Positions 1 through 6,009 are shown, counted from the first letter of the stretch. The stretch is DNA of 9,125 nucleotides from Candidatus Aminicenantota bacterium (GCA_003524335.1 DQHV01000342.1:1478-10602); one strand, 5' to 3'. The notes: generated by a model from the letters alone, not told the origin. Made by a program: numbers and translations.

Positions 1-1711
1 AGATTTCGATCGTCTCGTCCCGCGAGACCGGCGGCCGGCCGGTGGCGAAGAATTGGGCGATCGCCTTCAGCATGGGCTCATAGTTGCTGCCCATGGCCAG
101 GACCTCGATCCTTTTTTCAGCGAAGACGGTTCCGCCATAGCTGTGTTCGCTCGAGCGAAGTCCGCGGACCGTCCCGATGCGCCCACCCTCCCATAGGCCC
201 ACACAAAACTCGGTATCCGCTGTCTGGAAACGGCTCACCGACAGGCAACCGGTCCCCATGACAGCGAAGAGGATCTCGACCCCGTGGATGCCATACCAAT
301 AAAGGTCGGGGTGGGTGGGCTCCAAAGAGGCCCAGCTGAAGGCGTCGGCGCCCTCGACCGTCCCCTGGGCGCCGTTGCGGAGCTCCAAGGCCCCGGGGAT
401 CCAGCGGAGAGACGAGGCGCTGAACAGGGGCACGTTTTTTGCCCCGGCCGCTTCGAAGAGCGCGATGACGTCCGCGAGAGAGGCGGCCATCGGCTTGTCG
501 ACGTAGAGAGGCTTGCCCGCTTCGATGACCGGCCGGGCCTGCTCGAAATGGACGCGGCCGTCGTTCGTCGTGAGAAGGACGAAATCGACCTTCCCGAGCA
601 GCGCCGCGATCGAATCGACGATCTCGACGCCCATGTCCCGCATTTCCCGGACGTACTCGGGAACCCTTGAGGTGCTGGACTCGATATCCGGGCTCCCCTG
701 GGGGTAGGCGGCGACGACGCGGAACCCCCTAAGATCCTGGGCCGAAGCGTCCCGGGCGTTGAACGTGCGCGTGAAGGCCGGCGCGTGGGAGGTGTCGAGG
801 CCGATGATACCGATCCGCTTTCCGGCCTCGGCCGTGCTGATCAGGCCCGTCTTCCGAGTGTCAGGCGCCGGTTCTATCGGCTCGCTGAGTTCGCGGATCT
901 TCAGGTTGCGGAAGGCATAAGCGCCGTTATGGTCCTGCAGCGCGATGTGCCCCTTCTTTTTCCGGGCGAATCCCTCGATCTTGGCAAACTTGCTTTCGGC
1001 GAGGCTCCTCTCGAACGACGGCGAGGCCGTATCGACGGAGACAACCTTGACGCCGTTCAGCCAATGCTCGATCCGTGTTCCGTGGAACAGGATGCGCGAC
1101 CTGTTCCATTCGCCCGCCGGACGCGCGAGATTTTCGGGCGTCGCCGGAACCAGGTCGTAGAGGCTTCCCGCGGTCTGCTTCGGCGTCAGCGGCTCGGCGA
1201 AGCCGGCGTCGTCGATCACTTGGTACTCGAAACCGAGCGTCCCGCGGGAGGGGCGGCCGTCACTCGTGAGATTCTCGTCGACATTGTATTTGACCCCGCT
1301 GTTGGCGCCCTGGGCCGCTTTCCATTCGAAGGCGAATTCGAAATCCAGGAAGGTCGCGCGGGTGATGATATCGCCGCCGAGGACCGGCTGGCCGTCCGGC
1401 AAGGTCGCACCGCCGGGCAGGCCCACCCTGAAGATCATTCCCTCTTTTGCGCTCCAGAGGCGTTCAGGGATCGTATCGCTCCCGACGCCGCGCCAATCGT
1501 TGAGATCCCGGCCGTTGAATAGCAACCGCCAGCCCTGGGCTTCTTCCTTTGAGGTCAACGTATTGGGAGCCGTGGCCGCCTGTCCCGCCCGGGGCGGCTC
1601 GGAAGGCGCCTTCCGGGCGCCGGCCGGGAGGATGAGAAAGAGAGTCCCTAAGCCCAAGGCTCCCAGAAGAGTCAGCGTTATTGTGTTGATGCTTGCCCGG
1701 TTCCCGGCCAT
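1..1711 (-). CDS. Exported DUF1080 / Gfo-Idh-MocA oxidoreductase fusion protein (3' end outside window)
   Basis: One uninterrupted minus-strand frame of 570 codons runs from the ATG at 1711-1709 off the left edge. Residues about 8-32 form a hydrophobic Sec-type signal peptide, with a possible cut after AGA at 30-32. Residues about 58-274 match DUF1080 (3-keto-disaccharide hydrolase-like, concanavalin-type fold): GWRLLFNGRDLNDW near the start, NSGVKY at 137-142, FEYQVIDD at 161-168, and LQDHNGAYAFRNLKIREL at the end. After a linker of about 20 residues, residues 299-570 look like a Gfo/Idh/MocA NAD(P)-dependent sugar oxidoreductase: Rossmann start IGIIGLDTSH at 300-309, DKP at 405-407 in place of the usual EKP, and HGVE at 476-479. 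The dinucleotide glycine motif is altered (G304-L-D306). The start is fixed by an in-frame TGA eight codons upstream and by AGGA eight bases before ATG. A role in periplasmic oxidation and cleavage of sugars through 3-keto intermediates is inferred from the two families. Fusion and export are seen directly; catalysis is not proven. Confidence 0.85.
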   Translation of the reverse strand, partial: MAGNRASINTITLTLLGALGLGTLFLILPAGARKAPSEPPRAGQAATAPNTLTSKEEAQGWRLLFNGRDLNDWRGVGSDTIPERLWSAKEGMIFRVGLPGGATLPDGQPVLGGDIITRATFLDFEFAFEWKAAQGANSGVKYNVDENLTSDGRPSRGTLGFEYQVIDDAGFAEPLTPKQTAGSLYDLVPATPENLARPAGEWNRSRILFHGTRIEHWLNGVKVVSVDTASPSFERSLAESKFAKIEGFARKKKGHIALQDHNGAYAFRNLKIRELSEPIEPAPDTRKTGLISTAEAGKRIGIIGLDTSHAPAFTRTFNARDASAQDLRGFRVVAAYPQGSPDIESSTSRVPEYVREMRDMGVEIVDSIAALLGKVDFVLLTTNDGRVHFEQARPVIEAGKPLYVDKPMAASLADVIALFEAAGAKNVPLFSASSLRWIPGALELRNGAQGTVEGADAFSWASLEPTHPDLYWYGIHGVEILFAVMGTGCLSVSRFQTADTEFCVGLWEGGRIGTVRGLRSSEHSYGGTVFAEKRIEVLAMGSNYEPMLKAIAQFFATGRPPVSRDETIEI

Positions 1712-1755
1712 GGCGGTTTTCCTTTTTTCGGCGTTTCAAAAAGAAGCGTTCATAT

Positions 1756-1776
1756 GACCCGAGGATATTTCGGGTC
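1756..1776. repeat. Perfect 7-bp inverted repeat centred on a -10 box (operator candidate)
   Basis: GACCCGA (1756-1762) and TCGGGTC (1770-1776) are exact reverse complements separated by seven bases. The 21-bp site covers the -10 hexamer of the minus-strand promoter at 1762-1790 and its likely start point. Such size and placement fit the operator of a dimeric repressor. No regulator gene is visible in the window, so the binding protein is unknown. The site would also fold as a short RNA hairpin, but it has no T run after it and is not a terminator. Confidence 0.5.
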
Positions 1777-1790
1777 GGGCCCCGCGTCAA
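1762..1790 (-). promoter_or_regulatory. Probable sigma-70 promoter of the DUF1080-oxidoreductase gene
   Basis: On the minus strand, TTGACG (1790-1785, 5/6 of the -35 consensus) is separated by exactly 17 bases from TATCCT (1767-1762, 4/6 of the -10 consensus). Transcription would begin near 1755, giving a leader of about 45 bases that contains the AGGA ribosome binding site. The -10 box lies inside the inverted repeat at 1756-1776, so the promoter is probably regulated. It is called from pattern and position only. Confidence 0.55.
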
Positions 1791-1853
1791 GGATAAAAGG
1801 GGATTCAGGCTTGTTTGGCGCCTCTAATCATGAGTTCTGTCAGCTTACTTGCG

Positions 1854-1882
1854 AGAATAAGGACCGAAAATAAAATTGTCAA
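1854..1882 (-). promoter_or_regulatory. Possible second minus-strand promoter
   Basis: On the minus strand, a perfect TTGACA (1882-1877) is followed after 17 bases by TATTCT (1859-1854, 4/6 match). A transcript from near 1847 would cover about 135 bases before the ATG at 1711, giving the DUF1080 fusion gene a second, long leader. The -35 box overlaps the short palindrome ATTGTCAACAAT (1875-1886). This stretch is AT-rich relative to its surroundings, which raises the chance of accidental matches, so confidence is moderate. Confidence 0.4.
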
Positions 1883-1985
1883 CAATATCTTGTGGTATTC
1901 TGAACGCAGGGGCTGCTATTTCCGCAATTATGAATAAAACGAGGGGATCTCAGGACTCTGGTCGCGGCGTGCCGGCCTCATCGCC

Positions 1986-2014
1986 TTGACATGCCTCTTG
2001 CCGCCCGTTATCAT
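1986..2014 (+). promoter_or_regulatory. Strong sigma-70 promoter of the DUF4382 lipoprotein gene
   Basis: TTGACA (1986-1991, perfect -35) is followed by a 17-base spacer and TATCAT (2009-2014, 5/6 of the -10 consensus). Transcription should begin near 2021, leaving a leader of about 40 bases that includes AGGAGG at 2050-2055. The promoter lies downstream of the earliest in-frame ATG (1991), so that ATG would not be in the mRNA. This supports the start at 2063. Confidence 0.65.
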
Positions 2015-2062
2015 GAATCCGGAACTGTGGGGCAGTTATCCGAAGGAAGAGGAGGCAAGGTC

Positions 2063-3274
2063 ATGAAATCTCGCGTATTCCCCAAGGGCATTTTATTGCT
2101 GGCCGTTCTCATCGTCGCCCTCTACGGCTGTAACATCGGCGGCGATAACACGGGGCGGCTCTCCCTGAGCCTCACCGACAAGCCGACGCACGACTACAAG
2201 GAAGTGTGGGTCACGATCCAGGACGTTTATGTCCATGCGGAAAGCGATCCTGAAGGTTCCTGGACGAAGATCCTCGATGTGAACCGGACCGTCGATCTCC
2301 TGACCCTGGCCAACGGCGTCCGCCTCGAGCTGGGAATGGTCGACCTGGCCGCGGGCCACTACACGCAGATGCGGCTTATGATCGGCCTGGTCAACAGCGT
2401 TGATCCCGGGCGGTCTGCAAACTACATCGTCGACACCAAGGACCAGATCCATGATCTGAAGATCCCGAGCGGCGTCCAGTCCGGCATCAAGTTGGTCCAA
2501 GGGTTTGACATCAACGAGAACTCCACGACCGAGCTGATCTTCGATTTCGACGTCGCGGCATCGGTCGTGGCCACGGGCAACAGCGGAAAATACATCCTTA
2601 GGCCGACGATCCACCAGATCGACGACAGCCAGACGCGGACGATAATCAAGGGCTTCGTCAAGACCGCGGAGGGCGCGGGGATCCCCGGGGCCGAGGTCAG
2701 CCTTCAGATCTACAAGCCCCGGGTCGATGGCCAGGATTTCCAGGACGAGATCACCCGGTACGGGGCGACCGTGACCGACAGCACCGGCGCTTACCTGTTC
2801 TGGTTCCTCAACATCCCGGATCCGCTCACATTCAACGCCGTGGCGACCCAATGGAACTCGACCGAACCCTATTACGCGCCCGACTGGGAACAGATCGCCG
2901 GCGCGGTGAACGGCAACGTCTATCCGGTGGATTTCACGCTCCCGGTTCCCGCGGAGATCGGTACGTTGGACCTCAAGGCCGTCGTCGCGGACGCGGACAC
3001 AGATAAGGTCCCGGCTGACACGCTGTTCGTGTCACTCTCCATCCGGCAACTCACGGAGCTGACCGGGACGCCCATGGTCGAGGTCAAGAGGCAGGACATC
3101 GTCGGCTATGACGACGAATGGCTGCCCATCGAGATCACGGCCGTCAAGGTCGACCTCCCTGTCGGGACCTATGCAGTCGTCGCGTCTTTCGATGGCCGGA
3201 CATCGCTGGAGCAGACCATCACGATCACAAAGGCCGGCCCGAACGCCCTGACCTTCACGTTCCCGACGCCCTGA
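2063..3274 (+). CDS. DUF4382 domain-containing lipoprotein with beta-sandwich C-terminal domains
   Basis: The product is 403 residues. The N-terminus has K2, R4 and K8, a hydrophobic stretch at 9-20 and a lipobox-like ALYGC ending at Cys23, so it is probably a lipid-anchored envelope protein; Tyr at -2 is slightly unusual. Residues about 30-187 match DUF4382: GRLSLSLTDKP at 31-41, YKEVWVTIQDVYVH at 45-58, LLTLANG at 79-85, and a closing YILRPTIHQI. Residues about 193-295 resemble a carboxypeptidase-regulatory-like fold (IKGFVKTAEGAGIPGAEVSL, then TDSTGAYLF), and 300-402 look like a further beta-sandwich. The start at 2063 is chosen over the in-frame ATG at 1991 for three reasons: AGGAGG lies seven bases before it, the promoter at 1986-2014 lies after the earlier ATG, and the signal peptide begins directly. 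The molecular function of DUF4382 is not established. It has its own promoter and terminator, so it is probably monocistronic. Confidence 0.88.
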   Translation: MKSRVFPKGILLLAVLIVALYGCNIGGDNTGRLSLSLTDKPTHDYKEVWVTIQDVYVHAESDPEGSWTKILDVNRTVDLLTLANGVRLELGMVDLAAGHYTQMRLMIGLVNSVDPGRSANYIVDTKDQIHDLKIPSGVQSGIKLVQGFDINENSTTELIFDFDVAASVVATGNSGKYILRPTIHQIDDSQTRTIIKGFVKTAEGAGIPGAEVSLQIYKPRVDGQDFQDEITRYGATVTDSTGAYLFWFLNIPDPLTFNAVATQWNSTEPYYAPDWEQIAGAVNGNVYPVDFTLPVPAEIGTLDLKAVVADADTDKVPADTLFVSLSIRQLTELTGTPMVEVKRQDIVGYDDEWLPIEITAVKVDLPVGTYAVVASFDGRTSLEQTITITKAGPNALTFTFPTP

Positions 3275-3289
3275 GCGTCGGAAGATTCG

Positions 3290-3334
3290 TCCTGGTCCGG
3301 CGGCCGAGCCGGACGGCGGGCCTAGGACGTTTTT
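3290..3334 (+). terminator. Probable rho-independent terminator after the lipoprotein gene
   Basis: Sixteen bases after the TGA lies a perfect 7-bp stem, GTCCGGC (3295-3301) and GCCGGAC (3308-3314), with a six-base loop. An outer pair TCCT (3290-3293) and AGGA (3324-3327) can extend it. TTTTT follows at 3330-3334. The inner stem is 15 bases from the T run, so the site works best if the outer arms pair, and the T run is short. It lies between convergent genes, where a terminator is expected. Confidence 0.5.
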
Positions 3335-3367
3335 CGCGCGGCAGGGCGGGAGGACCTCTCAGGCCGC

Positions 3368-3850
3368 CTAGCCCTTCCCCCCGGCGATAAGGTCGTCATG
3401 GCCCTGGATGAACAGGGTTTGGGAGACGTCCTGCAAGCTCTCGATGATCCTGCCTTTCTCCTGGATGACGGCTTGGATCACGTCGCGGCTCGAGATGATC
3501 CCGATCAACCTCTCCTTGGCGAAGACGGGCAGGTGACGGATGTGATGGGCGGTCATCAACTCCATGCAGCTCTCGAGAGAAGCGTCCGGATTGACCGTGA
3601 TCATTTGGGAGGCCGGGGTCATGATGTCCTCGACGCGGGTCTCCTGCGATGTCTTGCCCAGGAGGACGACCTTCCGGGCGTAATCTCTTTCCGAAACGAT
3701 GCCGACCACTCCCTTTCCGCCGTCCCGGACCGGGAGGGCGCCGATATTCTTGTCGCTCATCACCTTCAACGCCTCGAAGACGGTGGCGTTGGGGGAGATC
3801 GACCAGACTTCCTGATTATGGGCCGCGATGATGTCGCCGGCGGTCTTCAT
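3368..3850 (-). CDS. Stand-alone tandem CBS-domain protein
   Basis: The product is 160 residues made almost wholly of two CBS domains (about 5-62 and 73-130), which pair into a Bateman module that typically binds adenosyl ligands. Each ends with the nucleotide-binding pattern: GIVSERD at 50-56 and GIISSRD at 117-123. NIGALPV (35-41) and HIRHLPV (103-109) occupy equivalent places in the two halves. Residues 131-160 are a short tail with no recognised domain. There is no signal peptide, so it is cytoplasmic. ATG at 3850-3848 follows an excellent Shine-Dalgarno, GGAGGTG, four bases away, and a near-consensus promoter lies upstream. It is transcribed divergently from pilB and convergently with the lipoprotein gene. 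A role in sensing energy state or other adenine nucleotides is a family-level expectation; its target is unknown and nothing links it functionally to the pili. Confidence 0.92.
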   Translation of the reverse strand: MKTAGDIIAAHNQEVWSISPNATVFEALKVMSDKNIGALPVRDGGKGVVGIVSERDYARKVVLLGKTSQETRVEDIMTPASQMITVNPDASLESCMELMTAHHIRHLPVFAKERLIGIISSRDVIQAVIQEKGRIIESLQDVSQTLFIQGHDDLIAGGKG

Positions 3851-3875
3851 GTTTCACCTCCGCAGGATTGCTTTC

Positions 3876-3895
3876 AAAACTATACTAAAACTATA
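3876..3895. repeat. Two AAAACTATA direct repeats over the CBS-gene promoter
   Basis: AAAACTATA occurs at 3876-3884 and again at 3887-3895, start to start 11 bases, about one helical turn. The copies bracket and overlap the -10 hexamer (3882-3887). Repeats in helical phase at this place could be a tandem binding site for a regulator, or a chance result of local AT-richness. Confidence 0.45.
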
Positions 3896-3910
3896 AATCT
3901 TATATGTCAA
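3882..3910 (-). promoter_or_regulatory. Sigma-70 promoter of the CBS-domain gene
   Basis: On the minus strand, a perfect TTGACA (3910-3905) lies 17 bases from TAGTAT (3887-3882, 4/6 of the -10 consensus). The region is AT-rich against a GC-rich background. Transcription would start near 3875, leaving a leader of about 25 bases with the GGAGGTG ribosome binding site. The direct repeats at 3876-3895 cover the -10 box. Confidence 0.6.
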
Positions 3911-4062
3911 CTCGATGTAGAAGGGGAGAGGTCAATGATCGTGCCGGCGGCCGCCGTCTTTCCGAGGGCTTCGCACTTCGGGGGCTGCCCTGTTCCCGCG
4001 AGAGAGGAGGGGTTTCACCCCCCGCGATGAGACAAAATTTGCTAATTTCACCCAGGCAATGC

Positions 4063-4075
4063 TCACCCCGGGTGA
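4063..4075. repeat. Short palindrome TCACC-CCG-GGTGA upstream of pilB
   Basis: TCACC (4063-4067) and GGTGA (4071-4075) are perfect inverted arms around CCG. Further TCACCC copies, in direct orientation, lie 15 and 48 bases to the left. The cluster is about 175 bases before the pilB start and could be an operator array. Function is unknown. Confidence 0.35.
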
Positions 4076-4208
4076 TTGACGCATTTTGGCCCTGAGAGAG
4101 AATGGGGCCATGGGAGCCAAGCCTTGGAGATCCTGAATATGCGGCGCTTAAGAGAAGAATCGGCTCCCCGGTCGTCTTTAAAGAGTTGAGCGATAATGCG
4201 CCTTAGAA

Positions 4209-4237
4209 TTGACAGGAATTGTCCAAAATAATAATAT
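4209..4237 (+). promoter_or_regulatory. Candidate promoter of the pilBTCS operon
   Basis: A perfect TTGACA (4209-4214) is followed by 17 bases and TAATAT (4232-4237, 4/6 match). The predicted start point, about 4243-4245, leaves only some 7 bases before the pilB ATG at 4251, so the message would be almost leaderless and would exclude the weak GGA at 4241-4243. An imperfect inverted repeat, GACA-N5-TGTC (4211-4223), overlaps the -35 box. I found no sigma-54 type promoter (GG/GC pair) in this gap. Confidence 0.45.
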
Positions 4238-4250
4238 AACGGAATAAAAA

Positions 4251-5978
4251 ATGGCATCCAACCTGGGCGAGCTGCTCCTGAGAGAAAAGGTCCTCTCCGT
4301 TGAACAGCTGAAGTCCGCCCTCGACTTCCAGAAGAAGAACAGCCTGCCGGTCGGGACCTCGCTCGTCCAGCTCGGCTACCTGACCGAGGAGGACATCGCC
4401 CAGGCCCTCAGCCGCCAGCTCGGCTACCCCTACATCGATCTCGACCAGTTCGACGTCTACCCCGAGGTCATCAGCCTCATTCCGGTCGACGTGGCCAAGA
4501 AGTACCTGGTCATGCCGATCCACAAGATCCGGTCCTTCCTGACCCTGGCCATGGTCGACCCGACCGACCTCGAGATCATCGAGGACATCCGCTTCCGGAC
4601 GGGCCTGTCGATCCAGCCCGTCATCGCCTCGGAGACCGGCGTCGTCAACGCCATCAATAAGTATTACGGCACGGCCGACGCCATCCGGGTCAAGAAGATC
4701 ATCGAGGACATCGCCCTGGCCGACGACGGCCGGGTCAACATCATCGAGGACGACAAGGAGTCCGACGTCCTCGAGGACTCGGATGAGGGCGCCGAAGAGG
4801 CCCCGATCATCAAGCTCGTCAATCAGACCTTCATCGACGCCATCAAGCGCGGCGCGAGCGACGTCCACTTCGAGCCCTACGAGATGAGCTTCCGCGTCCG
4901 CTACCGCATGGACGGGGACCTCTACGAGATCGTCAACCTCCCCCTCAAGTACCGCAGCCCGGTCATCTCCCGGGTCAAGATCCTGGCCAACATGGACATC
5001 GCCGAGAAGCGCCTGCCCCAGGACGGCCGGATCAAGATGCGCCTCCGCCTCGATAACGGCAAGAAGAAGGAAGTCGACATGCGCGTCTCCTCGCTGCCGA
5101 CGCTCTGGGGCGAGAAGGTCGTTGCCCGTATCCTCGACAAGGAGATGCTCAAGCTCGACCTGACCCAGCTCGGCTTCGAGGAGGAATCGCTGGCCGGCTT
5201 CGAGGAGGCCATCCACAAGCCCTGGGGCATCGTCCTCGTCACCGGGCCGACCGGGAGCGGCAAGACGAACACGCTCTACTCGGCCATCTCGACGATCAAC
5301 TCGCCGGACATGAATATCATGACCGCCGAGGACCCGGTCGAGTTCAACGTCCCCAACGTCAACCAGGTCCAGGTCAAAGAAGAGATCGGCCTGACCTTTG
5401 CCGCCTGCCTGCGGAGCTTCCTGCGCCAGGACCCCGACATCATGCTCGTCGGCGAGATGCGCGACCAGGAGACGGTCGACATCGCCATCAAGGCCGCCCT
5501 GACCGGCCACCTCGTCTTCTCGACCATCCACACCAACGACGCCGCGAGCTCCATCACCCGTATGGTCAACATGAACGTCGAGCCCTTCCTCATCGCCGAC
5601 TCCCTCATTCTCGTCGTCGCCCAGCGGCTGATCCGGCGCCTCTGCAAGAAGTGCGCCCAGCCCCACGCCCTGCCCGAGGCCGCCCTCCTCGAGATGGGCT
5701 ACCAAAAGAGCGAGCTCAAGGGCCTCCAGGTCATGAAACCCGGCGGCTGCGATTCCTGCAACAAGACCGGATACAAGGGCCGGACGGCCCTCTTCGAGGT
5801 CATGAAGGTCGACGACGATATCCGGACGATGATCCTGACCCGGGCCCAGTCCCGGGAGATCAAGAGAAAGGCCATGGAGAAGGGCATGCTGACCCTCCGC
5901 CGGAGCGGCCTCGTCAAGATCAAGAACGGCATCACCTCGGTCGAAGAGGTCCTGCGGGAGACCGTCCGGGACGAATGA
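4251..5978 (+). CDS. pilB: Type IV pilus assembly (extension) ATPase PilB
   Basis: The 575-residue product has the usual PilB/GspE length. It is the cytoplasmic hexameric ATPase that drives pilin polymerisation through PilC. Residues 1-150 are the GspE/MshE N-terminal region; 4-27 and 33-56 form two 24-residue motifs with a 5-residue spacer (LGELL...Q27, VGTSLVQLG...Q56), the layout of cyclic-di-GMP-binding MshEN domains. The ATPase core has Walker A GPTGSGKT at 332-339, an Asp-box AEDPVEF, Walker B-type DPDIMLVGEMRD at 394-405, and a His-box TGHLVFSTIHTN at 418-429. A zinc-type tetracysteine, CKKC (465-468) and CDSC (500-503), marks it as PilB/GspE rather than PilT. Residue 340, after GKT, is Asn where Thr is usual. 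The start has only a weak GGA before it, but the N-terminal motif begins at once, so no later start fits. It is the first gene of the pil operon, 31 bases before pilT. Confidence 0.96.
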   Translation: MASNLGELLLREKVLSVEQLKSALDFQKKNSLPVGTSLVQLGYLTEEDIAQALSRQLGYPYIDLDQFDVYPEVISLIPVDVAKKYLVMPIHKIRSFLTLAMVDPTDLEIIEDIRFRTGLSIQPVIASETGVVNAINKYYGTADAIRVKKIIEDIALADDGRVNIIEDDKESDVLEDSDEGAEEAPIIKLVNQTFIDAIKRGASDVHFEPYEMSFRVRYRMDGDLYEIVNLPLKYRSPVISRVKILANMDIAEKRLPQDGRIKMRLRLDNGKKKEVDMRVSSLPTLWGEKVVARILDKEMLKLDLTQLGFEEESLAGFEEAIHKPWGIVLVTGPTGSGKTNTLYSAISTINSPDMNIMTAEDPVEFNVPNVNQVQVKEEIGLTFAACLRSFLRQDPDIMLVGEMRDQETVDIAIKAALTGHLVFSTIHTNDAASSITRMVNMNVEPFLIADSLILVVAQRLIRRLCKKCAQPHALPEAALLEMGYQKSELKGLQVMKPGGCDSCNKTGYKGRTALFEVMKVDDDIRTMILTRAQSREIKRKAMEKGMLTLRRSGLVKIKNGITSVEEVLRETVRDE

Positions 5979-6009
5979 CCCGGAACGCCACCACGGAACG
6001 GAGGATAAT

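Larger units (their letters stand above)
1712..2062. other. Divergent intergenic control region
   Basis: This 351-base gap separates the minus-strand fusion gene from the plus-strand lipoprotein gene. It holds two candidate minus-strand promoters (1762-1790 and 1854-1882), an operator-like inverted repeat (1756-1776), the palindrome ATTGTCAACAAT (1875-1886) and one strong plus-strand promoter (1986-2014). The segment from about 1825 to 1945 is clearly richer in A and T than the flanking genes, as expected of a regulatory region. I see no convincing small gene or structured RNA; a 35-codon frame at 1830-1937 has no ribosome binding site. Confidence 0.7.
3851..4250. other. Divergent intergenic region between the CBS-domain gene and pilB
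   Basis: This 400-base gap has no convincing gene. At the left is the CBS-gene promoter (3882-3910). The middle contains TCACCC three times on the plus strand (4015-4020, 4048-4053, 4063-4068), two of them as TTTCACCC, plus GGGTGA at 4070-4075. CCAAG-C-CTTGG forms a short palindrome at 4117-4127. A weak, interrupted stem can form between 4145-4158 and 4175-4192 (CGCTTAA with TTGAGCG, AAGA with TCTT). GATAAT at 4192-4197 resembles a -10 box but has no partner -35. The pilB promoter candidate is at 4209-4237. I could not match any known riboswitch, including the cyclic-di-GMP classes. Confidence 0.6.

Noticed and set aside
785..1522. Plus-strand open frame of 245 codons, and 284-670
   Set aside because: They are shadows of the minus-strand DUF1080-oxidoreductase gene, whose protein shows clear family motifs across the same bases.
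1876..1901. Plus-strand promoter TTGTCA with TATTCT
   Set aside because: The spacer is only 14 bases. The TTGACA-N17-TATCAT pair at 1986-2014 is far better and closer to the gene.
1830..1937. 35-codon plus-strand frame in the 1712-2062 gap
   Set aside because: No ribosome binding site, and it crosses minus-strand promoter elements. No recognisable protein features.
2093..2851. Minus-strand frame of 252 codons inside the lipoprotein gene
   Set aside because: Low-complexity product and no ribosome binding site, opposite a gene with signal peptide, recognised domain, promoter and terminator.
4009..4022. GGGG-TTTCA-CCCC hairpin as a terminator
   Set aside because: No T run follows on either strand, and no gene ends nearby.
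3904..4095. 63-codon plus-strand frame between the CBS gene and pilB
   Set aside because: It overlaps the CBS-gene promoter, lacks a good ribosome binding site and has arginine-rich composition typical of random GC-rich DNA.
4021..4208. Possible cyclic-di-GMP riboswitch upstream of pilB
   Set aside because: I looked for the conserved GEMM core because GACGCA occurs at 4078-4083. The flanking conserved bases and paired arms are missing, and the likely promoter lies downstream of it.
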